NCBI RefSeq assembly: GCF_000143415.4
Contig: NW_003314263.1
Span: 2,848,700-2,912,699 of the forward strand
Source of the DNA: Selaginella moellendorffii
Taxonomy: Eukaryota > Streptophyta > Lycopodiopsida > Selaginellales > Selaginellaceae
Reading direction: 5' to 3'
Length of the DNA: 64,000 nt
Made by a program: the position numbers and the translations under genes. Within the stretch, counting starts at the first letter, position 1, and every line of letters begins with the position of its first letter. Shown here piece by piece: positions 23,031 through 34,535 of this stretch. Below the pieces are notes generated by a model. It saw nothing but the letters and a program-made list of their open reading frames with translations, did not search any database and was not told the origin of the DNA.

Positions 23031-25081
23031 TCAGCTCTCACTAGCTTTCAACGCAGGCGCCTCCTCCATCTCTTTCTCCTCTTTATCGTCTTGAGCCTCA
23101 AACTCGTTCTGTGCTGCCATCGCCTTGACGATTGGATCTCGCAGCTCGGCAATGAGGCCACCGCCAATCTTATACTCGGCCTCGTCGCCGGCGACGTAGA
23201 TCCTTCCTTCGTGCCCGGCGATGTCAACTGCTAGAAGCTTGAAGTCATACTGGAAGACGAACGAAGGAAAGTTAGTCATACTGAGATTAGCAGAAAGATA
23301 GGAGAATAGCATTGGAGAACGAACGAAACTTTAAGAAGAGAAGCGAAGAAAGGATGAGGGAAAACTGGAAGAAAAATGAAAAATCTGAGTGAAGAATCGA
23401 AGCGACTTCCGAAAGACGACGAGAGAACTTGCCTGGCCTTGTTTCTTCTTCGTCTCGATGCTCACGAGTCCTCGCTTCTCCGATCCTTGGATGGGGAAGA
23501 TTAGAAAACACCGCTTGCTGCTCACTCGAGGCTTCAAGTTGTTGATCCGGAGGCCACCTCCGGTCATCACGTAGGCACGAATGTCTGTCCCGGAGAGAGG
23601 AGCGCCGAGCGCCTTGAGCACGTCCGCAGAAGTGTTGAGCCTACGCATCGCAATTCTGTAGACTGCATCGGGATTTATCGTGTATCTCGCTTTCAAAACC
23701 ATTCCCTGCGCCAGAAGCAAAGGAACTAAGTTAGTGCACGAGAACAAGAACAAAACTAGAACCAAGGAGAGAATGAAAAGAAGAGAGGAAGCCACGATAG
23801 CTATAATAGTTTCCTAGAATATGGAAAGAAACTAAAAACAAAACCAAAAACTACAAACGAACGACGAAGAACCTCACAATGGAGGAAGCAAATCAAAGAG
23901 AACGAGGAAAAGTGAAACTCGGACGAGGAAAAGTATAGAAAGTCAGAATGGAGAAATAGAAAGAAACGAGAACAAGGAAAAGGCTGGAAACTCAAAATGG
24001 AGGAAATTGAAGCTCTCAAGAAACGAGAACAATAGAAATGACTGAGGTCAAAGAAAAGATGGAAGATAGAAGCTCCGAAAGAACGAGAACGATGAAAAGC
24101 ATAGAAACTCACAATGGAGGAAGAAAATCAAAGAAAAGATAAGCTCCAAAGAAACGAAAACGAGGAAGAGGCTAGAAACTCACCATGGGAGAAGAAAGAA
24201 AAGAAGATAGAAGCTCCGAGAACGAGGAAAAACATAAAAACTCACAATGGCAGAAGAAGGAAGAAAAGATGGAAGATGAAGCCCCGGAGAAACGAGGAGG
24301 AAAAACATAGAAACTCAAAATGGCAGATGAAGAAATGGAAGATAGAAGCTCAAAGGCTAGAAAACTCACAATGTAGGAAGAACATCAAAGAAAAGATGGA
24401 AGATAGAAAACGAGAACGAGGAAAAGCATACAAACTCACAATGGAGGAAGAAGATCAAAGATGGAAGCACTGAGCTCTTACACTGAAGGTGACCATTGCT
24501 GCTGCCAATGCGAGAAATCCATACTTGGCCATCCCTTCCGAGAGCGAGACGAACAAGCTCGCGATCCCAAACATCACCTTCCACAGGAGAAGGCAAGCGG
24601 CCAGCCCCACCGCTCCCACCACAACCAAGTAGTTCCTCCTCCAAAACGCTTCGATCTGGAGCTTGAGAGCTTCCCGATAGCTCACAAGCGTCTTGGCCAC
24701 TGGAGCTGACACAGCCGATAGCGCTCCCTTCGTCCCCTCGGCGAATTCGCTGTTCTTCACGGATTCCACCACTGCTCGCGGCTTCTCCATCACTGCCTGC
24801 TTCATCTTCTCTTGCGCGATCCTCCATTTCTCCGCGAACGTCGTCTCGGTGGAGTGGTCGGTGGCCACTCCACGGCGCTGCCGCAATAGGGAGATGGATC
24901 TCTTCCACGGGAGGAGCGTCGATTCGGCGGCTCTGGGCGCGCAGATCGTCGAGAATAGCGCCGATCGAAGCTCCCAGCTGCTGCCCGGCTGGGATAGAAC
25001 CCTAGACGAAGAAGAAAAGGCGATGGCATCGGCTGCGAGAGCTCCCACGATCCCACGCCGCGCACAGCGCCTCAGCGCCAT
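23031..25081 (-). CDS. Tim21/Coa1-like mitochondrial inner-membrane protein
   Basis: Three exons in phase 0: 25081-24482, 23705-23433, 23249-23031; 363 residues. The N-terminus is Arg/Ser/Ala-rich without acids (MALRRCARRGIVG...), as in mitochondrial presequences. A hydrophobic span RRNYLVVVGAVGLAACLLLW and a second at GFLALAAAMVTF follow at about residues 150-200. The next exon has the pattern VYRIAMRRLNTSADVLKALG and IPFxGSEKRGLVSIETKKK, resembling Tim21 or Coa1 intermembrane-space domains involved in protein import or cytochrome oxidase assembly. The C-terminus is acidic. Intron 1 is unusually long (776 nt) and filled by a minisatellite; intron 2 has a GC donor. It is divergent from ABCI12 with only 133 bp between start codons. 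Assignment to Tim21 versus Coa1 is uncertain. Confidence 0.75.
23870..24475 (-). repeat. Intronic minisatellite with repeated splice-donor-like motif
   Basis: About ten diverged tandem units of 40-80 bp fill intron 1 of the Tim21/Coa1-like gene. In the gene's sense (minus strand) a typical unit reads CCATTGTGAGTTTCTATGC, then a long pyrimidine-rich stretch ending CTTTTC. Five units contain an exact GTGAGT (plus-strand 24107-24112, 24178-24183, 24240-24245, 24364-24369, 24434-24439) and one GTGAGG near 23873. Confidence 0.85.
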
Positions 25082-25195
25082 GCCTTAGCTGGAATCTCCT
25101 ATCTGGCCCCGGCCATGGACTGGAATCGAGAGTCTAGAACGCACCTCTTTCCCCTGTTTGATTGAAGAGCCCTAAAAATGTATCATTGTGCCAAG

Positions 25196-25203
25196 AACCC
25201 TAA
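25196..25203 (+). promoter_or_regulatory. Telo-box in the ABCI12/Tim21-like divergent promoter
   Basis: AACCCTAA lies 11 bp upstream of the ABCI12 start codon at 25215, within the 133-bp shared intergenic region; a related GCCCTAAA is at about 25170. Confidence 0.5.
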
Positions 25204-25214
25204 ATTCTTGAGCG

Positions 25215-26964
25215 ATGTCTCTTCTTGCGCCGGGCGCCAATGCGCTCCACTGCTTCTCCTCTTCTTCCATCTTTGCCAGGGATTTTGTGACGGTTCCAGT
25301 GTGGATTAGCTGCAAGCGCCATTGCCGCTTCACGATCGCTGCTGCGGCGCAGTCCCGGGGTCGGGGTTTTGCGGATTGGGCCAAGAGTCTGGGCAATCAG
25401 GAGCCCATCGGTGCGCGGATTGTGAGAATGGTGGCCACTGCGACATCGTCGCCGCTGGCGCAGTACATTTCTTCTCCAGTTACGGTCTTGCATTCGCTGG
25501 ATCCCCGAGTTAAACAGGTTTCTTTTTCTTCTTTTTCCCTTCTAGCTTGTAGTGTTCTTCGTGCTTGGACGTGGCAAATTCTCTTTTTCTTGCGTAGTTT
25601 CCTTTGTTATCTTTTTCTCTTTTTTCTCTTTGTTCTTCGTGCTTGGATGATAGTTTTGTGGAAAATTCTCTTTTCTCTTCGTGCTTGGATGATTCGTGAT
25701 TAAGTCTATCTTTTGTGGTTTTTCTTGCCAACTTTTGCTTGGATCATCGTGATCTCTCTTCTTTTCTTCCGCGGGTTCTTCGCGTGCTTATACTCTTTGT
25801 AGAGAGTTTTCTCTTCTACTGTTCTTCGTGATGGTAACCCGTTTAAATCAGGTTTGAGCTTGCAGGCTTGGTTACTTGGCTTGATCGTTTTATCTTCGCG
25901 AGCACACGCAGTATTTCGACTAGGCGTGGTCGCCCTCCTCTCCACAGCAGCTGTTTCGTGTCTTCCAAAGAGAGTATGGCAGGTTCGTTTCTAGCGTCCC
26001 TTTTTTTCTTCCTTGAAATCTCCAGTAACATCCAGCGTTTCTCTCTCGATTCACAGGACCAGTTGGGAAGAACAACATTGCTCTGTGGATTGCTTTTCGT
26101 GATGGCAGCTTTGACGACAGATGGTGTCACACCGATCATGCAAGTTCGAACACCACCACCGAGTGTGGATTCATTGCCTCCGCTGCCTCCAGCTCTGAAT
26201 CGCTACTCCTACGTTTTCTTCAAGCTTGGGCCTTTCCAGCTCACGACCAAAGGTGTAGCACTCGCTACCACGGCTGCGTGTTTATCATTCACGGTAAGCT
26301 TTCGTAGTCTCTTCAGAGCAAACGCTCATGTTTCTTTGTTTCCAGGTGCTCCAAAGTGCCAGTCTTTGTATCGCTACGACCACTCCAGAGGATCTAGCAG
26401 CCGGGCTGCGATGGTTTCTTCGTCCACTTCAAAGAGTCGGCGTTGCTGTGGACGAGATGATACTCACTTTGCTACTGTCGCTTAGATTCACTGGTCTTGT
26501 CTTCGACGAGGTACGTTACCCCGAGAGGTTTTTCGGAGCGAGCGTGATGGATTTCCACTCACTTCCAGGTGCGAAACATTGCCTTGGCCGTGGCTTCGCG
26601 GGGCGTGCAGTGGAAATCGTTGAAGCTGCGAGAGACTCTAGAACGTAAGTTTGCGCTTCTCTTTCATTGAAAACTCGAGCTTTCCTTTCTTGGCAGATCT
26701 TGGGACACTCGTAAGTCGCTTGTTCAAAAATCTCTTCATTCATGCCGAGCATATAACCGAGGTAGGACGCAAATCTTCCTTTGTCATCGTTGAAAGCTTT
26801 GTTTATCCCAGGCTATGATAGCTCGAGGTTTCAAAGGCAATCCCGAAGAACACAAGCTCTACTTCTTGAGCAGGCTCTCTATTAAGTTAAACGATGTTCT
26901 GGCGCTGGCGGCGCTGGGATCGGTGCTGCTAGCCGCCGCTGCCTCGGAAATCTTGCTCTCGTAA
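25215..26964 (+). CDS. ABCI12: ABCI12-like chloroplast CbiQ/EcfT-family transmembrane protein
   Basis: Seven exons: 25215-25517, 25866-25982, 26057-26293, 26346-26510, 26569-26644, 26697-26761, 26812-26964; 371 residues. The first ~80 residues are Ser/Ala/Arg-rich with few acids, as in a chloroplast transit peptide. Then comes the hallmark LHSLDPRVKQ that opens EcfT/CbiQ proteins, several membrane segments (AWLLGLIVLSS, TLLCGLLFVMAALTT), the cytoplasmic coupling region ending with IARGF, and a final membrane span. In bacteria EcfT couples ABC ATPases to a substrate-binding membrane protein for vitamin or metal uptake; the plant protein is thought to work in the chloroplast envelope. The stop codon is 11 bp from that of the convergent MSAP gene. 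Confidence 0.88.
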
Positions 26965-26975
26965 AGCTCACTTCA

Positions 26976-28247
26976 TCAAAGATCCACCTTTTGGGCCTGG
27001 CGCTGCTTAGAGGACTTGGCTCTCCGCCACCATCGCTTGACATACTTGGTTACTTTGTCCTTCGTTTTCCTCGCACTGCTCAGCGTGTCACGGCCAATGG
27101 ATTGTACGTGATCGAGAACTTGAGTTAGCATGCTTCGCTTGGGTTGGTTCTTTGGATTCGCAGGGTTCTTCAAGTTTTGCTTCTGCGGAGTTTTGGAAAT
27201 CTTTTAGCACCGAGACAATGAAAGAAAAGGCAAGTTTGAGAACCTTAAGAAGTGATTGAAGCTTGCTTCCTTCGTCGGTATCGTCGTCGTCATCGTCATC
27301 GTCGGGGTCACCAGCCGGATAGTTGTTCATGTTCATGAGATCGTCCTTGGAATACATTTTCATTCCTTGTCCTCCAGGCATGTCCTGTGAAAACCATGAA
27401 AACATATAGAGTAAAGAATCGAGCGCTTGGCTATGAAGGTCTAAAACTTACACCCATGGAACGCATCAGTCTAGCCATGTCCGCGTCCTTGGTGGGCTTT
27501 GGCGTGAAGGGCTCTCCCAAATCTAGCGTCTGGAAAGCAGGCATTTTCATCGTGTTTGGAGGCTTAGAAAAGGCAAAACTTACTTTCGGAAGCGCTGGTA
27601 GTTTGGATGAGCAGGACTTGGTGACTTCTTTGCAAAGTGACTTGAAAATGGCCTCTTCCGATAGATCGCGTAAGTGTGTGTGGATAAACTCCGCGATATC
27701 GGTGTCATGGTCTCCGATCACCTACAAAGAATTTTCCTTGTCGTTCTAAATATCTCGTGAAATAAGAAAAGAAAAATTCATACTTCTTGGCACGTTCGTT
27801 CGATCGTCCTGCATTTGGTGTTGCATTCTCCTTCTTCCGGCTGCTCCACGAGCTGAGATCCAGAGCACAAGTCCATCATCTCACAGAAAAGAAAAGGAGA
27901 AGAATCTACCTTGAGTTTGTTTCCTTCTCGCACGATATCCAGGAAGAACATCCATTCGCTTTCCCGCTTCTTGACATTGCAGATATTCTCCGCTAGCTCG
28001 ATAATCTCGAATTCTGAGAGCTGCCAGACGCGATCAGCCCCGGCACTAGATTTTCTTGCCTTTTTCTCACCTTCTTCTTGATCGATTTCTTCTCCGAAAC
28101 CTTCTCGAACAGCTGCTTGGAGATCTGCTCGCACACCGCGCAGCCCAGGTACTTGATATTCTCCTTCCGTGCCACTTGCGCATCGACCTTTGCTACGATC
28201 AAGAGCGCGAGCGCGATTGCGATCGCGAAGCGCTGGAATGGCGGCAT
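26976..28247 (-). CDS. DUF3456/MSAP (TLR4-regulator and MIR-interacting-like) secretory protein
   Basis: Five exons in phase 0: 28247-28071, 28020-27784, 27721-27452, 27384-27244, 27182-26976; 343 residues. A signal peptide (MPPFQRFAIAIALALLIVA) leads into a saposin-like cysteine domain: CAVCEQ at about residue 37-42, then CNVKK, FCEMMDLC, CNTKCRTIERTC and SLCKEVTKSC. This pattern fits the canopy/PRAT4 (DUF3456) family, ER proteins that help fold or traffic client receptors in animals; plant members are barely studied. A poly-Asp stretch (D8) and a basic Trp-containing C-terminal tail (YVKRWWRRAK) follow, which could be an amphipathic membrane-binding helix. The first intron is only 50 nt. 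The gene converges tail-to-tail with ABCI12 and diverges from ALKBH8 (214 bp between starts). Confidence 0.82.
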
Positions 28248-28446
28248 TGCGATTCAACCCTGGCTATGGCGAGCAAACAAAACCCTCAAAATTTCTCACC
28301 CTGATAGAATCCACGGCTCGCAAGATGCCACCTAGGATGCCCGTTTGCATCCAACGGCTGATTTTAAATTTTGCCCTGACGGACGGTGTAGATTCGATGT
28401 TTTCAGGTGTCAGGTTCCAAGCCGTTGATTCTTTCTAGCTCTGGGT

Positions 28447-28454
28447 TTAGGGTT
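28447..28454 (+). promoter_or_regulatory. Telo-box before ALKBH8
   Basis: TTAGGGTT ends 7 bp before the ATG at 28462, in the divergent region shared with the MSAP gene. Confidence 0.5.
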
Positions 28455-28461
28455 CTTGAGG

Positions 28462-30778
28462 ATGGAGGGCTTTGCACGAGCTGTGGGAGCCACGCGCCAT
28501 CTCTATGTCGCGAATTGCTTGGGGATAGCTCTGGAATCCGTGAAGGCGGCATTCTCCGAGTTTGGGCCGGTGCTGGATGCTTGCGCCGCGGATTCGAGCA
28601 AGGCTAGGGTCATCGTGTCGTTTGAGAGGGAGGCGGATGCGGCGGCGGCCAGGGATGCGTGGAATCGGCAATGCTGTGGAGCGCTCGGGGAGCGCGCGCT
28701 GGTGATCGAATTCGCAGTTCCTCGTGAGAGAATCAAGGTATGCCAATTGAGACTCTCTGTTCTTCTCGAGTATTGAGGAATTCGTTACTCGTCTTTGACA
28801 AGATTTTCTTCGCTAGTTGGTTGAGGTACCAGTGAGCACCTCGGCTCAGGAGCTGGGAATTCCAGGCCTCTCTTTGCTGACGGAGTTTATATCATCGCGG
28901 GAAGAAGAGGTGAGAATCAAAAACTTTCTTGGATCTCCAGTTGTAGAGATCTTTCATCGGATTTTTTAATTTTTTTTTCCAGAGACTCCTTCAAGAGGTC
29001 GATGCTAGGCCGTGGCAAGCTCTTGCGAAGCGTCGAGTCCAGCATTATGGATACGAGTTTCTATACAACGTACTCCTTTCGTTTTTATCTCTTGCGATCT
29101 TCTAAAAACTCAATTGTTTCTCCAGGCAAGAAATGTGGACACCTCCAAGTTTTTGGGGGAGTTCCCAGACTTTCTCCAGCCATTGCTCGAGAAGATTTCC
29201 TCGATTGCTGAGCTCCAGGAAACCTCCGAGGCGACGTTTCCTTTCGACCAACTTACGGTACGTTTTGCTCTTGCAAGTTTGTGTCGTCGTCTCAAAACTT
29301 TCGAGTCTTTCTTTCTTTCATAGGTTAATGAATATCCTCGTGGTGTTGGCTTGTCCCCGCACATTGACACTCACTCCGCGTTCCAAGGCTCAATAATCTC
29401 TCTTTCTCTGGCTGGCCCTTGTGTCATGGAGTTCAGGAAGTACGCGAGCGAAGGTGTGTCGCCGGAGTTTGAAAGAAAGGCGTTGTTCCTTCCGCAAAGA
29501 TCATTGCTGATTCTATCCGGAGAGTCACGGTATGGATGGCACCACTATATACCGCATCACAAGGTCTGTTATCTCGTACTCTTCGTTTCCTTGCTAACGC
29601 TTCATGTCGACTGTGTAGTTTGATCTCGTATCTGGTCAGAGCGTCCCGCGAGAGTCGAGAAGAGTCTCCTATACATTCCGAAAGGTTTGGTTTGTCTCTT
29701 CAAAGTAACTCTCCTTGCGACCATCTTTGCAGGTTCGTCATGGCCCCTGTCGTTGCAACTTTCGGCAGTATTGCGATTCTCAGTGCCATTCTCAGTCCGA
29801 CTCTGGAGCTGCAGAGATAGTTGAAAGTGTTGATCAAGAAGAAGCCGATCCAGATGACCTCGCAACGCCGGAAATAGAGAAAACTTTCGTTCACAAAGTC
29901 TACAACGCCATTGCTCCACACTTCAGCTCCACAAGGTTTGCAAAGTGGCCCAGAGTTGCCGCTTTCCTCGACTCGCTGCCCCCGAGCTCAATGGTCATCG
30001 ACGCTGGCTGTGGAAACGGGAAGTACTTGGGCCTCAACGACAGCTGCTTCTTCGTCGGCTGCGATGTGAGTCCGCAGCTCATCTCCATCTGCGCACGGAG
30101 AGGCCACGAAGTTTTCGTCGCGGATGCTGTCAACTTACCGTTTAGAACAGGCTGCTACGACGCGGCCATCTCGATCGCCGTGCTCCACCACCTTAGCACC
30201 GAGAAGAGGCGGAGGAAAGCAATCGTAGAGCTTCTGAGGATAGTGAGCACCGGAGGCAAGGTGCTGGTCACAGTGTGGGCCGCGGAACAGGAAGACAAAG
30301 GACTCGTCAAGAAATGGACTCCTCTGGATGAGAAATGCGTGGAAGGATGGGTCGGGGACATGGACGGGGGTGGTAAAAGCAAGAGCTTTCCAGCGACGTC
30401 GTCGCCATCTCTAGCAAAGATCGACGAAGCCGAAGGAGAGGCTGGAATGGTTAGCGCTGAAAATCTGGAAGAGCAGCAAGAGTACTTCGTACCGTGGCAC
30501 TTGCCTTACCATCGCGCGGAGATCGCCGGCTCCGCGGAGGCGGTCGTGAGTGGCTTCGCGAGGAAGGACGATAAGAAGAGCGCCGTTGTCTACAACCGAT
30601 ACTACCATGTCTTCGTCAGAGGCGAGCTCGAAAGGTAAGTCTCTTTCTTCTCAGTTTGGTTTTCTCTTTCGATCATTCACGGCTGCTGTGCAGGTTGGTT
30701 TCATCGATCGATGGTGCCGTAATCGTTGATCACTTCTTTGACAAATCGAATTGGTGCGTTGTATTGCAAAAGTCGTGA
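28462..30778 (+). CDS. ALKBH8: ALKBH8-like tRNA wobble-uridine hydroxylase/methyltransferase
   Basis: Eight exons: 28462-28737, 28817-28909, 28983-29069, 29126-29257, 29324-29563, 29619-29684, 29733-30634, 30694-30778; 626 residues. An N-terminal RRM (RHLYVANCLG, RVIVSFE) is followed by an AlkB 2-oxoglutarate/Fe(II) dioxygenase with HIDTHSAF (His and Asp ligands), RYGWHHYIPHHKFD (distal His) and the 2OG-binding RRVSYTFRKVR. After a Cys cluster comes a TRM9-type SAM methyltransferase with VIDAGCGNGKYLG and CDVSPQL, ending in the family-typical DKSNWCVVLQKS. In animals and Arabidopsis ALKBH8 activity, the methyltransferase with TRM112 makes mcm5U at wobble position 34 and the dioxygenase hydroxylates it. 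In this single chain all three domains look intact. The last intron uses AG|GTAAGT, so the apparent stop at 30636 is intronic. Confidence 0.95.
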
Positions 30779-30952
30779 CTTGTGTCATCAAGTTTTATGA
30801 ACGATATGGTTCTCTCTTGTTTCTAAGGTACCCTGTTTCGTTTCCATTTTGGTTCCTCACTCGCCTCGTCTCGTCTCGTTATGTACAAAGTCATCTCTTA
30901 AGTACGTTATAGAGTCCAAAATTGCGGTGGTGGTGGCGGATAACGATGAGAG

Positions 30953-32815
30953 CTAGCTCTGGCGAGCTTGGAGCAGCTCAAAGCTCGGAGATCCCGCGAG
31001 TCCAAGCCAGGAGGAAGAGCTGTCTGGCTGCTGCTGCTGATGCTGCTGATGCTGGAAGCTATTGTCCTGGAGTGCCTGGACCGCCGCCGTGAGGAACATC
31101 TGGTGCCTGCTCACCACCGGATCGATGAATGGTTTGTTCGTTTCCATCGTCACTTCCGAGTCCGAGGAGGATCTCGGGGAGAGGATGTCTTCCACTCGGT
31201 ACGAGGGCCCCCTGCTGCCACTGGGAGTCGAGGCCGGAGGCATGAGAAACGTCCCTGGTGGCCTGCATAGCTTGAAGGCGTGCTCCTTCTGGTCGCTGGG
31301 GGATTGTATAACGCAGGGAGAGAAGACGCTGCGCTGCTGGTACCGAGAGTTCTCCAAGCGTTCCATGCCCGCCAGCTTTTCCTGGATGAACACGACCATT
31401 TTGTTACGCACTTGGACGTGGAACTCGATTGTAACTTACCTGAATTGTAATGACGGTCTTCCACATGTTTGCGAACTGAGTATCGAGCGTCAGCTTCTCC
31501 ACGATCTGGAGCTCCTGGCGGAGTTTGCCTTCCTGCGAAAACGATTTGTTTTAAGCTATAAATGAAATGAGAGTATACCTCCATCATCTTACGAACTTGA
31601 GTCTCCAGGCCATCCAGTCTCTCGACAGGTTTTCCTTGCAGCTGCTGCACTTCACTGCGAGAAAGACAACGAAAGGAAGTTACAAACTAGACGTTTCCAG
31701 CACGGGACCCGACCTTCGCAAGAGCTCTACCTCTTCCTTGAGAGATTTTATCGCTTCGTGTGAAGACTCGCTCGACGATTCTTGTACTTGATGCATCTCG
31801 CTAGCAGCACAAAACCAGAACTTAGAACGTCAAAGTTTACGAGAAAATCGACAAGCTCCATACCTTCGAAGGCCATCAAAGCCCACCTTAAGTGCTCTTA
31901 TCTCTCCCTCAACGTTCGTGATGGTAGGATCGCCCTTCTTCCATCCAGGAGGCGGAATCCACCAAGGATCACTTACGTTGGCATCTTTCCTCAGCTCCAT
32001 GAAGCTCGCATCCTCGAGCCAGTACTCCATCACGCCTTCGGGATTGTGGCGTCGTCGAAATCGTTGGTCCCTCACCACCACCCGGTCGCTCATGTGCTTT
32101 AGAAGATGATCCAAAAGCCCAGTGTCGCCAATGAATTTCCTCGCCTCGTCTCTCAGGACATGCCTCGCAATTGGAGCTCCCGGGGTCGCTCCTTTCTCGT
32201 GGAGGATCAGGACGAGACTCTCTTGAGCGGCAGAATACCTGAAGAAATCGCAAAGGAAAAAGAAAGAAAACAAGAAAGGAGCTTGAATGCTCGTTCCAAA
32301 ATCCCCAATCTGTAGATTTGTACCTTTCATTCGACCAGCGTCCTTGCATGTCCTTGGGAACTTTCAGCAGCGATTTGGAGCAGCCCTTGACGACGATCTG
32401 GAGGTTCTCGTCCGGATTGGTCGTGTATTTGATTTTCTTGCGCGTTCCCCATTTGATCTGCCTCTCGCTGAGATCTTTCTCGCAGTCTTCTCCCTCTGCA
32501 CGATCGATCGGCCAAGAAAGATCCAAATTACGCAATGCGAGAAAGACGAGAGATTTTACCCGACTCGCTGCAAATCTTCGTCTGGATCGGCTCCACACGG
32601 AGAGCCTGCGGCCGCCGGCGCCGGCGATAGAACTGGCCACACCTCGGCGATGATTGCTTGAGCTCCATATCGATCGCATCGCATCGCTCCGGGCTAACCC
32701 TGACCAGCGCCATTGGCGCAGCGGTACCGCGCTTAGGGCTCTTGCGCTCTCCCCTAGAGCAGGCTAATGAGAGCCTTCGCCTCAATGGAACAGAGAAGCG
32801 ACCACATTGCGCCAT
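30953..32815 (-). CDS. SWI1/DYAD/AMEIOTIC1-family meiosis protein, copy a
   Basis: Seven exons: 32815-32560, 32495-32324, 32238-31864, 31800-31714, 31654-31579, 31532-31440, 31381-30953; 495 residues. The core is the SWI1/AM1 winged-helix-like domain, with RKFIGDTGLLDHLLKHM, FRRRHNPEGVMEYWLEDA and DPWWIPPPGWKKGD at about residues 180-240. A coiled-coil region (EEVELLRRS, RLDGLETQVRKMME) and a Gln/Ser-rich tail follow. In Arabidopsis SWI1 protects cohesin from WAPL in early meiosis, and AM1 of maize and rice is needed to enter prophase I. It lacks the longer N-terminal region of copy b at 39.7 kb but shares intron positions with it. The basic Arg-rich stretch RRRRRP near residue 70 may be a nuclear signal. 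Promoter faces AT-rich DNA. Confidence 0.88.
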
Positions 32816-34535
32816 GGCCAATACTCACGACGCATACAGACAATGATAGCCGTGCCGTACGGTAAATTACATGGTTAAATGGTAAAAGTATAGTAGATCC
32901 ATTTCAGCTGGCTGGGACATGACAGTTAATTAGGTCAATTTGCTGTATAATCTAAACAAAAAATTTAATAAATAATAATTAATAATTAAAATGCATTTAA
33001 CAATATTAGCTAAAATATTTAACAATTTTATTAATAATTGTACTAATTGATACTAATAAGTAATATATGATCATTTTCTTAAATAACTCATGAAAAATGA
33101 AAAAAATATCATTACATGTACTATTTATAACACTTACTTCTATTTAATAGACTTTAGTTTATGCTTATATTATTCACAATTTTAAATATATTTTTATTAG
33201 TTTTAAATTTTAATAAAAAATAAAGATAATTTTGTATTAAAATGTGATATATAATACATATAATCCATTGCTATTTCAATAGTGTTAAATTTTAAGTTCC
33301 AATTTTTATGAATTTTTTGATCCTAACATATCTTTGTAGCTGTAATAATAATACTTTTTGCTTCTCTTTATATTATTTTAGCAAAAGCTGATATTATATA
33401 AATTATTTCTACTAGTAATATTTTAAATAGGTTTCTAAATTAAAATTAAAATTTTAAACACATTAAGTAAATATTAGTTATTTATTCCATTATATGTTTA
33501 CATGAATATGTACATTTAGATGATAACTAATTAGGTTATAAATTATGGTTACTAAAAAATTCTATCAAGTACTTTTGTTCAAAATCTATCTATATTTGAT
33601 TTAATATTTTAATTCAAATTTAGACAAAGCATTTATCATTTAAGAAAAAAAGAACTAAAATGTATAAAGCTAAGAGTTTTTCTTCAACAAATTTCTGGAT
33701 ATCATAAACTTGATCCTACTTAGTTCTTCTCAAAAGAAATAATGTCAAAATATTTTAAAAAACTAAAAAACAATAAATAAAGAACAAATCATTAAAGCAA
33801 ATATGTGATTGAGAATGAAAAATATTATTGATCACATTTTGTCATTTTGAAAAAGTTTAAAGTTGTTTTTTAAATATTTGTATTTAAAAACTTTATATAT
33901 ATATATATGTAGTAATTTTGAAATTCCTCAGTTAACTTTATATTTTGTAAACATATAATATTAAATGTTTATTATATCTTTATGACACATTTTATCCTTC
34001 ATTTGAATTACAACTATACTTTTTGTGTTTATATATTATAATACAAGATTAATTTAAATAAATACCAACCATTAGTTAGTAGAATATCCCAGAATATCCA
34101 AGAATTTTATTTTTTCACAATAAATAATATCAAAAGTATATTTTCACTAAAATATGTGTATTTTATTCAATTTGTATATATTAAATTAGCAATTTATATA
34201 TGGCTAATTTTGAGAAACCTTTAATTTAGAAGAAATAACATTTAATCATTTGTTTTTTTATTTAAATTGAGAATATATAGAATATATAGATATGATATAT
34301 ATATTTCCAAAATATGAACAAATAAGAACCCAAAGCCCTTGAGTTAGTTAGTATACATAATCTTGGGAAAATGCACCAGATCTTGAATACTGGGGAAATA
34401 CACGGAGATCTTTCAAAGCTCCCAGTGTTTCCATTTGGCATTACGCCATAAACCTTATTCTTACAATACAAACTATGAAATGAATTTACAAATGAATTTA
34501 CTCTAAAAGGTTGTCAACCTTTACTCTAAAGGTTT
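32816..34535. other. AT-rich intergenic DNA
   Basis: About 1.7 kb of very AT-rich sequence with no coding potential or recognised repeat beyond short AT runs. It separates the gene-dense blocks on each side. Confidence 0.7.

Noticed and set aside
24114-24473. 119-codon Lys/Glu/Arg-rich open frame on the plus strand
   Set aside because: Translation of the intronic minisatellite; it has no homology and is antisense to the host gene.
23870-24475. CRISPR-like array
   Set aside because: Units are diverged, tandem without unique spacers, and lie in a eukaryotic intron.
30635-30693. Stop codon ending ALKBH8 at 30636
   Set aside because: AG|GTAAGT is a donor; splicing adds the conserved C-terminus DKSNWCVVLQKS.
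31382-31439. Coding continuation VRNKMVVFIQ before the last exon of SWI1 copy a
   Set aside because: This is a 58-nt intron with good GTAAGT and CCAG ends; using it as intron keeps the phase and joins the coiled-coil exons.
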